Part shown: positions 41,735-53,068 of the stretch, piece after piece
How positions within the stretch are numbered: the stretch's first letter is position 1
Layout: every line of letters starts with the position of its first letter
Source: Steinernema hermaphroditum
Taxonomy: Eukaryota > Nematoda > Chromadorea > Rhabditida > Steinernematidae
Length of the DNA: 64,000 bases
Assembly (NCBI GenBank): GCA_030435675.1
Contig: CM059624.1
Location: 11,618,769-11,682,768, forward strand
Direction of reading: 5' to 3'
The notes under the pieces: model-generated
Told to the model about the DNA's origin: nothing
Database searches by the model: none
Seen by the model: only the letters and a program-made list of their open reading frames with translations
Program-made: the position numbers and the translations under genes

Positions 41735-42239
41735 GCTTTGTGACGAACAGTCGCCGACGGTTCATCATCGAAGAGCGAGCCACAAATGCAAATTGAAGGC
41801 ACTACAGTATCACCGAAGAGAACACCCTGGCGCCTTTATGGCGGAACATTAACATTCGAAAATGATCGGAACAGCGAACAAAGAAGGACTACATCGACAG
41901 CCGCATCGCCACGTTTTGCACTTTCCTCCTTCTTGAGGCCTTCCTCTCTGCCGCTCAGAGTGCAGAGGTCCTCCTGTCCGTCCCTTACACTCTCATGGAA
42001 CCGTTGCACTTTTCTGCCTCTACGTGCAGCTTCGCAAACCGTCGCAACTAGTTATCGGAGTTAGCTACCATTTCTTCAACGCTCGATTCACGACTGGGAT
42101 AACAACAACGGAGGTCGATGGGTTCTCTCCGGTTCCCTAGGGAAACAGTTGGCTGTGAACGTGTGTGTGGTATAAAATCTGCTCGGCGAAGTTAAAGAAG
42201 CAAGACCATAAACTGCGAGATTGGTCATATACTTAACTA

Positions 42240-42297
42240 CGCCGCGCCGCCTACAAAATTCAAATCTGCAGACGGCGCCTCGCTTACTCATCCTTCC
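42240..42297. repeat. 58-bp direct repeat, right copy
   Basis: Second copy of the repeat at 41677-41734; one substitution (T to C). Confidence 0.8.
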
Positions 42298-42299
42298 TC

Positions 42300-43260
42300 C
42301 TTCCGACATCAGATATCCTATAAGAATAATGTTCAGATTTGTCAAACATCGTGATTTCCGTAGCTCCTCCTATCCTTCAGCGACGATGTTGAGAGGAAAG
42401 TCTGAGAACTGTTTCCAGCCTTGGACAAAGTGACCGTTTTTAGGAGTTCTTTTTTGGGCATTATGCCATGTGGGACACCCATACACGACCTTATTCACAA
42501 AGACAGCATATCACACTGTTGCCACAGGCTTTCTTCTTTCTTTCGAGATGTCCGAGTAGAGCGTATCGAACCGTATAAGTGTGGTCCTTGAAACGGCGGA
42601 GTGCTGATTTCGGTAGTGACGAAAACTCATAAATATATTTTTGAGTGAGGAATAGGAATCTGTTTTCGATCGATAGGGGCCATAAGAGCGATCGCCATAC
42701 AACAGTCTATCACGCAGCTGCGGAGACGGCGCCGATGACGTCGCCTCTTTACATCTTCCACTGTTCTTCCGACGACGCCTCGAAGAGCTGATAAGCACTA
42801 CCACAAATGCTTTTTGGCGACAATCGATTTCGTAACCTTGTCTTGTGATTGTCTTCGTGATGCTTCAAACCCAATGATCCGTTCCTTGTCCACTTTCGAG
42901 AGGACGATAAAGTTTTTTTGATATGGTCCGTTTGAGCTCTTGAGAAATAGTCGATTGTGCTGCTCCAATTGTAAAAGCGCGTGTTGTGAAATGTGACAAA
43001 TTCGAAACGAAAAGAACAACAACTAAGCAACATTCCTCGTTCATTCAACTATATCGTTCTTTATCATTCGAGAGTCGTGTTATGGTGGCTTTAAAGCAGA
43101 GATTCCAACTGAGGCGGAGCCGACACGAAATACTGAGTCGAGTCGACATCTCTGCTGTAAAGAGATTCTATAATGCAATGACACCCCATCGAAATGACCC
43201 TTATGTTCAATTTTCTCAACTCTGTTTTTCCCAGCCGATAAAGGAACCTCCTCTTCTTAG
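42300..43260. other. Interval without a supported gene, possible transposase relic
   Basis: Minus-strand frames between about 42450 and 43000 (ELKRTISKKLYRPLE, SIVAKKHLW) vaguely resemble Tc1-like transposase helices but are broken and lack terminal repeats. Rated too weak for an element call. Confidence 0.25.
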
Positions 43261-43264
43261 CGTC

Positions 43265-43889
43265 ATGGCCAACACGTGGATTCTCTGGATGAGCGACTCC
43301 GGCGGAAATGAAACTTGGGAAGACTCTCTGAGGCAGCTCGGCGTCGTCAGAACCGTCGAGGAGTTTGATGAGTAAGTGCACTAGCCGACTAAGATCCTCA
43401 CCTTCTTCAGCCTCTACAATCAACACCCGAAGTTGTCCGAGCTGATACCCGGAGTGGACTACCAGCTCTTCAAGGACGGACTAGTTCCCGACTGGAACCG
43501 AAGAGAGCAATATGGAAATGGAGGCCGATGGATTCTGGATGAGAGGCAGAGGAGAGGTGAAATGTGGACAGTGGACAGAATGTGGTACAGTGTCTGTCGA
43601 GCTCTCATTGAGGGCAGGTTCGAGGCGTTCAACGAGCACATTTGTGGCGTATACGGCAAGATCCGTAAGAACACCAGCAAGGTAACTCTACTCCACTGCC
43701 CCAACATCTCCCTCGTCAGTTTAGGTCTTGATGTGGACCCAAAATTCAGACTTTGAAATCGAGAATCGAGCTATTGGACGTATTCTGAAATCAGTTGTCG
43801 GTTGTGATCACCATGAGCACATCGTATACGTCAGGCACTTCAATCGAGATGGTCCTGAGTGGCCTCCAAAGAAGTTGTACCGCGAGTAA
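43265..43889 (+). CDS. eIF4E-like cap-binding family protein, copy 1
   Basis: Exons 43265-43371, 43411-43681, 43725-43889; 180 aa. It follows the eIF4E fold: NTWILWMSD...ETWEDSLRQLG (first cap-stacking Trp, human W56 position, kept), VDYQLFKDGLVPDW (W102 position kept, next residue N instead of E103), GGRW, HICGVYGKIR and KVLMWTQ (W166 position kept). The position of human W73, which holds eIF4G and 4E-BPs, is Asp (EEFDDLYNQ). So m7G contacts are altered and eIF4G binding by the normal mode is unlikely. First of three tandem copies with identical intron positions. An acceptor-like CCCAG about 25 nt before the ATG suits trans-splicing. Confidence 0.9.
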
Positions 43890-44315
43890 TTCTGATAAAC
43901 AAGCAATGTAAAATCCAGTTTTTGAAGAATTTGGGGCTACAGTAAGACAGATGGCGATCTTGCGCGACCAGAAAAGGATAAAGGAAGGCAATAGCAAGTA
44001 AACTTTCTCCAGTAGAACTACCGTACACATAGAGACAGAGACAGTCTGTCCTCTTTCCTCGTCCTCGAAGATGAGAAATCTGAAGCAAGCGATCGCGCCA
44101 GGATCACGATCGAGACAATCGACAATCGATCGAGCGTGTTTTGAATGGGTCAGTTGATTTACGAATACGGTAGGCCAGACTGCAAACAAACGGTCTTGAT
44201 CGTGGAGCGGTCCACTTTGCAGACTGTAACCTCTTTGGAACAATTTGGTGATATGCGCACTTGGCTCACTAATCTCTGTTACTCAGTTGCTACTATTAAG
44301 GACCTTCTTTGTGTT

Positions 44316-44938
44316 ATGACCAGCACGTGGATCCTCTGGTTGAGCGACAACGGCGGAAGCGAAACCTGGGAAAAGTCTTTGAAGCAGCTCGGCGTCGTCA
44401 ATTCGGCGTCGGACTTCAACGAGTATGAGTCATTGTAATCTTCCGGAATCGAACATAACTCTTTTTCAGCCTCTACAAACAACTTCCCAAGCCTTCAGAG
44501 CTCGTACATGGAGTTGGCTACCACCTGTTCAAGGACGAACTAGTTCCCGATTTGAACCAGCAGCATGGGAAAGGAGGCCGCTGGGTGATCTCCGAGAAAT
44601 TCAGGCATCTGAAGCAGTGGACGGTGAACGAAATGTGGTACAGCATCTGCAAAGCTGTCGTCGAAGGCAAATTCAAAAAATACGGCGAGCAGATCTGCGG
44701 GGTGTACGCTAAGATCCGAACGAAAACGAACAAGGTAACCCTGCGTAAGTGACCTTTATTCTGGTAATTCATTTAGGTTTCGCTGTGGACGAAAGACGCA
44801 AGCCTCGAAGAAGAGAATCGAGCAATCGGGCGCATTTTCAGATCAGTCGTCGGCTGCAATGTCAACGAACACATCACATACGTCAGGCACAATTTAGATG
44901 GCCCTGAGTTCTATCCAATCCCGTTGTATCACGAATGA
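44316..44938 (+). CDS. eIF4E-like protein, copy 2
   Basis: Exons 44316-44422, 44470-44734, 44777-44938; 177 aa. Same fold and intron positions as copy 1. The first stacking Trp is kept (ETWEKSLKQLG), but the second is lost: LVPDLNQQHGKGGRW has Leu at the W102 position. The W73 position is Asn (DFNDLYKQ). The third Trp is kept (VSLWTKD). With only one half of the Trp sandwich, cap affinity should be low. Likely a divergent regulator or decoy; expression unknown. Confidence 0.9.
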
Positions 44939-45159
44939 TATTACTGTTCACTGTTCATATTTGTTTATAAAAATTGCGGAAATGTTCTCTGCTCGCAATC
45001 AGCCCTTTTTTCTTGAAAATGACAAGATGCGAACGCCATTTGAGCAATTTTTGGATTCGACAGAAGTGATTCAACAACGTGCAACGATATTTTTCTTCTT
45101 CGTGTTCACTAATTACGGCTCCGTTTCAGTTTCCGCCTATCAAGGATCCTCCTAGCGTC

Positions 45160-45816
45160 ATGACCAACACGTGGATGCTTTGGTTAAGCGACAACGGCGG
45201 AAGCGAAACTTGGGAACAGTCTCTGAAGCAACTCGGCGTCGTCAAAACTCTCAAAGAATTCGACGAGTATGCCAACAATCTCCCGCAATGTAATGTATCT
45301 TTCTTTCAGCCTCCACGAACAACTGCCCAAGCCCTCGGAGCTCGTGAATGGACTGGATTATTACTTATTCAAGGATGGACTAATTCCCGATTGGAAACAC
45401 CCGGAACAACATGAAAATGGAGGCCGCTGGGTCGTCTACGAGAAATTCAGATATAAGAAGCAGTGGACCGCGGACAAAATGTGGTACAGCATGTGCAAAG
45501 CTGTCATCGAAGGCAAATTCAAAAAATACGGCGATCATATTTGTGGAGTGCAGGTTAAGATTCGGCATAAAACGAATAAGGTGAGCATGCGTAGATGCCT
45601 GAATCATCCTATCAGTACCTTTAGCTGCTGCTTTGGACCCAAGAGGCAAAGTTTGGAAAAGAGAATGAAGCTATCGGGGGCATTCTGAAATCAGTCATTG
45701 AATGCAGCAGGAGTGAGCAGATCTCGTATGTAAACCACAATTTATGCGGCCCCGAGGATCATCCAACACTGTTCCGCGTAGTCCATTTATTAAACCGTCT
45801 ATTGAGTCATATATGA
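45160..45816 (+). CDS. eIF4E-like protein, copy 3
   Basis: Exons 45160-45266, 45310-45580, 45625-45816; 189 aa. Trp at the W56 and W102 positions kept (ETWEQSLKQLG; LIPDWKHPEQHENGGRW, with Lys at the E103 position); W73 position is Asp (EFDDLHEQ). C-terminus (LLLWTQEAKFG ... VVHLLNRLLSHI) is longer than in the other copies. A TTTCAG acceptor lies about 30 nt before the ATG. Confidence 0.9.
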
Positions 45817-45975
45817 GCACAATATTGTACTGTGTAATAGACGCTGAAATAATACAGTGTGCAGGTCGTGTCCCACCGCTCCGGAAGTCCCGCCAAAAAT
45901 TCTACGTTTCCGACTAACATATCATGTCTAGTCTCATTCTGCAGAAATCTGTCTCTTCAGCTCACTGCGACCAGC

Positions 45976-47866
45976 ATGTACTCATTTATTTGTATTCATC
46001 GCCTCGTAGATCGGTCGGATCGTCCGTCGATGTCGTCGCTCTCAAAGTGTCGAAATGTCGTAGAATCCATCAGACGCTGGCTCGGTCGCCGCTCTTTCAG
46101 GCCGATCGATGCTACAGACAGTCACCGAAACCGCTCAACTCGCGCGGACAAGTCGGAACGCGGGCAGTTGCTCGCGCCACCAGCCAAATGCCTCAAAGTA
46201 AGTTCGCCCCTTCCACTGAGCCTCCTAATCGCTCGTTTTAGCCAATGGAACTGCTAGAAGGTCTGATGTGCGCTGACGGAGAGTACGCCTTCAGCTGTGC
46301 GTTCACTCTCTGGTTTTTGATGGACAGAGATTTCGCCGCTGTTCGCAAGAAGCTCACAAACGAGAAGTTCATGACAGTTGTCGAAGCCATGAGACTCAAA
46401 ACGGAGAAAAATCCCGAGCTTCGTGATGAGCTTATGAAGATACTCTGTATTCTGACGAGGTACTCAGTCATCGTCTGGGAAAATATCGATAAAAAGATTC
46501 GAGAACCAATTGTCGACATTTTGCATGGTTTGTATTTCCCACTCACCCATCTCATTGTTGCTTATTTAGACGTCTTGAACGAAAAAACTTCCAAAAGCGA
46601 AGCCTGTCGAAATGCCGTTCGACTTCTAGCGGTTTGCGAAAGCGATTCTGATGTAAATGGGGTTCAGTTGGTGATTTTTGACTCAAAGTCCTCCTCTTTC
46701 AGAAATCAATCCGCCTCCTAGACGGGTGTATAGAAATGCTAAAAAAGGATTATAACACTGTTACAGTCGTTGAAGGAGAAATCGTCGAGTATTCGTGCAT
46801 GCTGATTGGATTATTGTTCCGAAATGAACGAGTGCAAGCCAAGAAAGAACAGCATGTCTTTGTAAGTTATGCATTCAACTGTCTAAAAATAAGATTTGAA
46901 GTATAGATATAAGACGGAGTGGGCCCTATTCATAATTAAGCGAGAGTTTTTAGGCTCATTACATCATCGCTAAGGCCGGTCTAATGCAACATATCATGAA
47001 TCATCTTGTCAAGCACAACCCTGCCGATGCAGATGTTCAGCGGGATGGAATGAAGCTTACAAAAAAGAATACAGTGGAAGTGTTCGTATGGGAGTACATC
47101 GCTGAATTTCTAGTCGATGTCATGTTCTTCTCTCACGTCCAAGGGATCGTTTACCTATACAAGCTTGGCTTCTTTGACTACATTGTATGATTGGCAGATA
47201 GGCTTATACTTCTACTTACTTCGATTGTTTTCAGTTTGATCTTTTCGATAAACCCAACCATCAAGGTCGTTTCAAAGCAGCGCGATTTCTGGATGAGGCC
47301 TTCGAGAAGGATAAAGACTTCTTCAGGAATGTTATTTCCTACCACAACGCAAAGTCAATGGCCAAGATGTTCATGAAAGTGCTGCATGATCCCAGTGCGG
47401 ATAGCAAAAGGGTTTCTCTAGTCCTTTCATTTGTGAGTTCAATCAGATGAAGTTGGTTCAATGGCGAATGTTACAGGCACAACAACTATTCGCGAAAGCC
47501 GACTCGTCACAGTTGAAGGATCTGTGTGAAGTGGGACTGATCTGTGTGTTCCACCACAGTGAATGCTTCAGAACCGGTGATTTGAGGGCTTGGAGCAACG
47601 ACTTCTTCAACCTTCACTGCATCGCGTACAACTTCGAAAATCGACTTGAAAAATACTGCAGCCAGCACCCAGAGAAGTCCTGCAGAAGAGAGCAACATGC
47701 AATTGAATTACTGAAAAATGCACGGCAAGAGTTTGAAGAGCGGTTTCAAGAGTTCAGAAACGTTCCAAAAGGATTCAAAAGAATAGAACCGGAAGAAGGT
47801 TACTCAGAAGATTCACAAATTGAAGTCAACATCAACTTTAAAGACCCAGATATTGTTTGTTTATAA
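45976..47866 (+). CDS. Unrecognised all-helical protein (armadillo-like by appearance)
   Basis: Seven exons: 45976-46197, 46242-46527, 46570-46652, 46703-46861, 46954-47184, 47235-47411, 47477-47866; 515 aa counting from the internal ATG at 46030, 533 from 45976. An acceptor-like TCTCTTCAG lies 18 nt before 45976; either ATG could be used. The N-terminal 70 residues are basic and Ser/Arg-rich. The rest is amphipathic helix after helix (MELLEGLMCADGEYAFSCAF; HYIIAKAGLMQHIMNHLVKH), with no transmembrane segment or signal peptide and an acidic tail. The regular helical pattern suggests an ARM/HEAT-like scaffold. No family identified. Confidence 0.75.
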
Positions 47867-47869
47867 CTG

Positions 47870-49110
47870 TCTAATATATATCGTCGTATTTCAGCTCATT
47901 CAGCTTTTAAACGCTCAGTCATCAGTGTTGAATGTTCAGCAGAGACGGAATGGGGATGTTAGGTGTGGATACGGTAGTGTCGGCTGGGTCGAGCGTGACA
48001 GTTTTGGGAGTGAAGCGAAAAATAAAGCCGGCTGATGTTATGTTTTCTGTAGCCGAGTCGTTCTGTAGAGCAGCCTCCTCCCATCCTTCTTCAGGTCGCT
48101 GGGATGAGACAAGTCCGACCGAAAAGACAAAAACCAGAAGGAAACGAATCTAAAGCACGCACTGAATCAAGTAATCGGATCGAATGGTCACCTTTGGAAG
48201 CATGTCGACACGATGGCGGTGACTTGTGCCTCGATGGATGCATCTTTTATAGCGTTTGAAAGTTGATTTACCTATCAAACAGAAAACACGAATTGGAGAA
48301 AAACAATCATTTGGAACGGAAGAAAGTAAACAACCTTTGGGTGCACTGTAAACAACAAACAGCGGTCAGTGGATGAGGGACAAACATCGAGAAACTGGTT
48401 ATCAGCTCTTTGAGATATCGAAATAGGCAAGAAGAGAGATTTAAAGTGGCATTTCATTTGCGATGGAATCCGCCAGAATCGAATGGATCAGACGTAGGGC
48501 ATACCTGACGGTTCAGTTCCACCTAATTCCCAACGGACATCCAATAACATGTGTTCGTTAGAAATTAGATGGAGGTGAACGCGCCCAAATGCTTTCGGTA
48601 GCGACGCCAATAAAGACGGGACAATAAAAGGAGGGAAGGGGCCGACAGGAAAAGAACTTTTTAGCCCGTTTGTGAATCGGGTGCGGGCCATGCTTCTGTT
48701 CCTCCGCCTATCGCACAGCACCAAACTGTCGTCTGCCGCGAAAGGTGAACAGGATGACACGAAGATGAAAAAGGCGGAAAATGCGTCTGGCGCGTTTGGA
48801 GAAGGCAGAGAGGAAAACGGACATCCAGCATTCCCGCAGCTCCGTGCAAAGCACCAGTCAAAACATCCAGCGACGATCGCACCGTCGGCGCCACAAATGT
48901 GCGACGGCCATGACGGCTCCGCGGAAAAGTGCGTCTGAACTTTGCAAAAGGAGTATGGATGGAATGCAAAACATTTGTTAGTGCACGAGGAAGAGGATGG
49001 GGGACGATGATGCGCGATGGAGGGACGTGCTTGTGGGGACCAGCCTATTTTCGATGGGAGTCGATTTCTTGTCAACGAACTCTTCTAATGTGTGTAGCAT
49101 ACAGTACATA
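47870..49110. other. Intergenic interval, no gene supported
   Basis: Long frames occur on both strands around 48490-49075 but no exon structure, signal peptide or family feature supports either one. Confidence 0.4.
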
Positions 49111-49115
49111 ATCAT

Positions 49116-50761
49116 TCAGTCAGCCGACGGCATCACCTTCAGCCGTTCGAAGGCGCTCTTCTCCAGCGATTCGCGGTGGTCGGGGTGGGCGATCTGGATG
49201 AGTTCGTACGCTCGCTGCCTCATGTTCTTTCCCCAGAGCTGTGCGATGCCGAAATCGGTGACGACGTAGTGTACGTGGGCGCGGGTCGTCACCACTCCTC
49301 CACCTTCACGGAGAAACGGAACGATCTTCGTCTCGCCCTTCTTCGTAGTCGACGGCATCGCGATGATCGGCCTCCCAAGTCCGTCATTTGAGAGCGCGGC
49401 GCCTCTAATGTAGTCGACTTGTCCACCAAATCCAGAGAAAAAGAGCTTTCCAACGGAATCGGACGCCACCTGAAACGTCTCTGAACGTTTCTGCGGAAGG
49501 CGACTGTGACTCACTTGTCCGGTCAAATCGACTTCGATGGCCGCGTTGATGGCGGTGACTTTTGGATTCTGGCGGATGATGCTCGGGTCGTTGACCCACT
49601 GGACGTCTCCGAATTCGACCAGAGGATTGTCGTCGACGAAATCGTACAACTTGCGCGTTCCGTGCACGAAGCCGGTGACGATTTTTCCGGGACTGATGTT
49701 CTTTAACTTGTTGTTGACGACTCCGCGGTCGATGAGATCGAGGGCGCCATCGCTGAACATCTCCGTGTGGATTCCGAGGTCCCTGTGCCTTTTGAGAGCT
49801 GGGAGTATGGCGTTGGGGATGCCACCCAATCCTAAAAATGAGAGATCACCTGACTATGACTACGAAGGACTCTTCTCAAACCGATCTGCAATGTAGCGCC
49901 GTCGTCGACGAGATTCTCGGCGATGAGTGCCCCAATCTTCTTCTCCTTCTCTCCGATAACGGCGTCGAGGGACTCAAAGAGTTCGTGGTAGTGCGCCTCC
50001 ACCATAACGTCAAAGTGCGACGAGTGGACGACGCCGTCCCCGTAGGTGCGCGGCATGTTCTTGTTCACCATGGCTGAAAGAGAGCACTTGTTATCCTCAG
50101 CGGATCGGCGCCATACCAATGACGTGGTCGGCATTGTTCAAGGCGGCACGGGTAGCTTCGACGCCCGTTCCGAGGCTACAGTATCCTTCGGCATCCGGTG
50201 GACAGACGTGAACCAAGGCGACGTTGAGTTCGATGGCGCAACGACGAAAGAGGAGTGGAATCTCGGAGAGGAAGATCGAGTTGAAGTCGGCGGCTCCTTC
50301 GTTCACCGCCTGGCGCATGCTGCTTCCAGTGAAAAGAGAATTCGCCCGAATAACACCTAAAATTCATCATGACCGGTTTCATGCCGATTACCGTACCTTT
50401 TGCGGCCTCCTGAAGTAGAGAAGCGGAATGGCCGTCAATCACCAAATGATGAAGAGTAATGTTGCTGAGGCTGTTCTCTCTGGCGTGATCCACAAGTCCC
50501 TTCAGAAGCGGAGTGGGCGTCGCCGCGAGACTGTGGACGTAGATGTTGTCTCCTAGAAGATCGACTTGAGGAAAAATGAGGCTAACGCTCACCTGAGCGG
50601 ACGGCATCGAAAGCATTCTTCAGGTCAGTGATCTTCGGCTTCTTCCCGGCAATCGGGTGGATGCGCACGTACTTGTCGCCACCGATAAAAGTGGATCGGC
50701 GGAAGACGGAGCCCGTAGAGAAGCGCCGGAAGAGGGAGCGACCGCACGAAGGGAAGTGCAT
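49116..50761 (-). CDS. ach-1: Acetyl-CoA hydrolase / 4-hydroxybutyrate-type CoA-transferase, mitochondrial
   Basis: Six exons: 50593-50761, 50397-50552, 50117-50356, 49882-50073, 49515-49831, 49116-49469; 475 aa, normal length. The N-terminus is a mitochondrial-targeting-like MHFPSCGRSLFRRFSTGSVF. The body carries the family-I CoA-transferase landmarks of Cat2/Ach1: VHVCPPDAEGYCSLGTGVEA, LQIGLGGIPNAILPAL, the catalytic-Glu segment (INAAIEVDLTGQV) and FFSGFGGQVDYIRGAALS. The family hydrolyses acetyl-CoA or moves CoA between acetyl-CoA and short acids in mitochondria. The last intron (49470-49514, 45 nt) has no stop, so the frame reads through it. The symbol is by similarity to the C. elegans gene. 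Confidence 0.93.
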
Positions 50762-50924
50762 CAAGGCGAGTGAATGGCGCTCAGACAGAATCTGCAGGGT
50801 CTAGTGAAGATAGACTTGCAGTCTGAATTTGAGTGTGTCACTTCTACTGGCTATCTTTGGAAAACCGGTTGACTATGAAATGTATGTCACCTTTTTATTG
50901 CATATAACGTTAACAAGAAAGTAG

Positions 50925-52074
50925 TTAGTGAGTACCAAACGGGCACAATACATCCGCAAAGTCATTCTTCTCGCCTCCTTTATCCCCAATCCGCCATTGT
51001 TGGAGCAGAGTGAGAACAGGTGAGCCCTCAGTGAACTCGTAGACGAAGAAATAGCCATCTGTAGAGGCTACGAGAACGAACTGCTTTCCATCCACTGCGC
51101 GGAAGGTACAGATACTTGCAGCGTCCTGAGAAGTGAAAAGCGATGCCGACGCAATCGACTTCGGCCGAACCACTGCCGGCATATAGTGCTCTGTTTGCTT
51201 CCAAAAGTAGTTCGTATACGAGGAGATGAGGCTCTCCTCGCGTTCGGTGTTCCCCATTTCTCGAAAGCGACTGTCCAACTCGTAGAGATGCAGCGTTCCT
51301 GTGCTGCTTGTCGAGGCCAAGTAGCGCGAGTCGGCCGAGAAGGAGAGACAGTGGATGTGTGCGTATCTGACGAATCCTCGACTGAACTCGAAGACTCGCG
51401 TGCCAGTGTCCACGTCAAACAGCCGGATTACGGTACCCTTGTCTGAAGCCGTGGCCAGCAGGTCACCACTAGGACTGAATTTCAGCGCGGCGATGGGTCC
51501 GTTGTGCGCCTCGATGGGTCTCATCTCCTTGAGGTGGAGACCGTCGAAAAGGGCCACTCTTCCGGTCACGTCGCAACAGGGAAACGCGATGAGAGCCTTC
51601 TTGTCCAAGGGGGTCATGTCGACGAGTCCCTTCGGATTCGGAATGTCGGTGATCGCGTGTTTGAGTGTCATGTTCTTGGTGACATAGAGGCGAATCGTGT
51701 CCGCTGTGCAGACGATTACTAACTAAACAAGACGATCAGTTGCTATCCGTAGACTACCGTATACCTACATTGAAACTGGCGCGGACACTGAAGACGTCCG
51801 AGGAGAATCCCTGGAGCTGGTGCACCTCCCCGTTGCGGAGGTCGAAGACGCGCACTATCTTCGGGTGCAGTTTCGAGACGACGAAGAGAAGAAGAGCATG
51901 GTGGAGCCGTTCGATGACGGAGATGTCCCTGACGAAGTCCTTCTTGTAGGCGAGCCGCAGTTCGGGTTGCGCGTAGCCGTTGATGTCGTAGACCATGTAG
52001 CCATTGCTGTCGCCGAAAGAGAGCGAATCGCCCTTCGGATTGAACTTAAGAGATGGTGTGAATGCAGTTATCAT
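50925..52074 (-). CDS. PROPPIN/WIPI-type WD-repeat protein, copy 1
   Basis: Exons 51769-52074 and 50925-51722, 46-nt intron; 367 aa. WD-like blades include SLKFNPKGDSLSFGDSNGYM, KHAITDI, EAHNGPIAALKFSPSGDLLA, TASDKGTVIRLFDVDTGTRV and CLSFSADSRYLASTSSTGTL. PROPPINs (ATG-18/WIPI, EPG-6) bind PI3P and PI(3,5)P2 on autophagic membranes via an FRRG motif between blades 5 and 6; here that site reads EFSRGFVRY, i.e. FSRG with the first Arg missing. Tandem with the paralogue at 53069-54249, same exon structure and orientation. The start at 52074 is chosen by alignment to that paralogue. Confidence 0.88.
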
Positions 52075-52515
52075 TTTGTTGTCTATAGGTGTCGAGGAAA
52101 CGCCTACTATTGATATGAATTTTTTGGGCGCTGCAATGCGAAGCAAATGCATTGAAGCATCGCATTTTATTCTGGAACTTGTACAAAGAAAATCTGGCAC
52201 AATTGTGAGTTGCCCTCCTTAAATGGCATTGTCTAAAGCACTTCTTGACGACTCTGTTCAACAAAAATGATACCACTGATATCCAGCAAAATAAAAGTTT
52301 TTCCTCCTTCTTTAATTTTATACAGACCGCATTCTGTTTCAGACTCAGTTACTGTCTTCTGTACTTTACTGTTCTGTCCCCCCAGAACACAGCAGTACCT
52401 CAACAGTACCGTCGGTCCTGTTGTTTCCGTTTTTGCCCAGCAATTGGGGTGTCCGATCTCGAAGGTGTTTCCTTCGCGCACTCTCCTCCACTCTCCTTAA
52501 TCAACGCAATTAATC

Positions 52516-52785
52516 TCAGTTCTTCCAAAACTTTTTCCGAGTTTGATTGATAATCTCGCGATCCATCTTCTCTTTCGCGTGACCGCCGCGTTGCAAGAAA
52601 AAGTTCGCCGCTTTTTCGGTGCCATTCGATGCAATTGTCTCTTTACTACCTTGTTTACAACACACAATCGTTCGTTCCACATGTTGGAAGTTGACGACTC
52701 TTGCTGGTTTTTGGTCCGCTCCCGGCCGGAAACTCGCTGCGCACGAGGTGAAGTGGGTGCGGTCACTCTCGCAAATTTTAACCAT
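52516..52785 (-). CDS. Small hypothetical protein between the PROPPIN genes
   Basis: 89-aa open frame with ATG at 52785: charged, Lys/Glu-rich C-terminal half (KEKMDREIINQTRKKFWKN) and no signal peptide. Plausible codon use, but there is no family match and no splice evidence; a spurious frame is possible. Confidence 0.3.
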   Translation of the reverse strand: MVKICESDRTHFTSCAASFRPGADQKPARVVNFQHVERTIVCCKQGSKETIASNGTEKAANFFLQRGGHAKEKMDREIINQTRKKFWKN

Positions 52786-53068
52786 ATTTTGTGTGCAACA
52801 TGGCTATAAATCATCAACTCTGTGCTGCTCAGGTTCGGAACAAGAAGCAGGAAGGTACTCGAGAGCACAGAGATTGCCTTGGTAATGGGGCTTCAACAGG
52901 AAAAGAGACTTTAAAAGCGACATTAAAAGGGAGGCACACGTCACCCATCTTCTACGATACTCTCTGACCAAGAATGCCGACAATGGTATTCAAGTACACA
53001 AGTCTTTTTGCGATGAGACACACATTTCAATAAGATTCTATTTATACAGTAATGATGGATGTGACGAT

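Noticed and set aside
42511..43048. Second Tc1-like transposon
   Set aside because: Only vague helix similarity; no terminal inverted repeats or TA duplications found.
48488..49075. 195-aa minus-strand frame
   Set aside because: Low-complexity composition (Ser/Pro/Phe), no splice structure, overlaps an equally long plus-strand frame.
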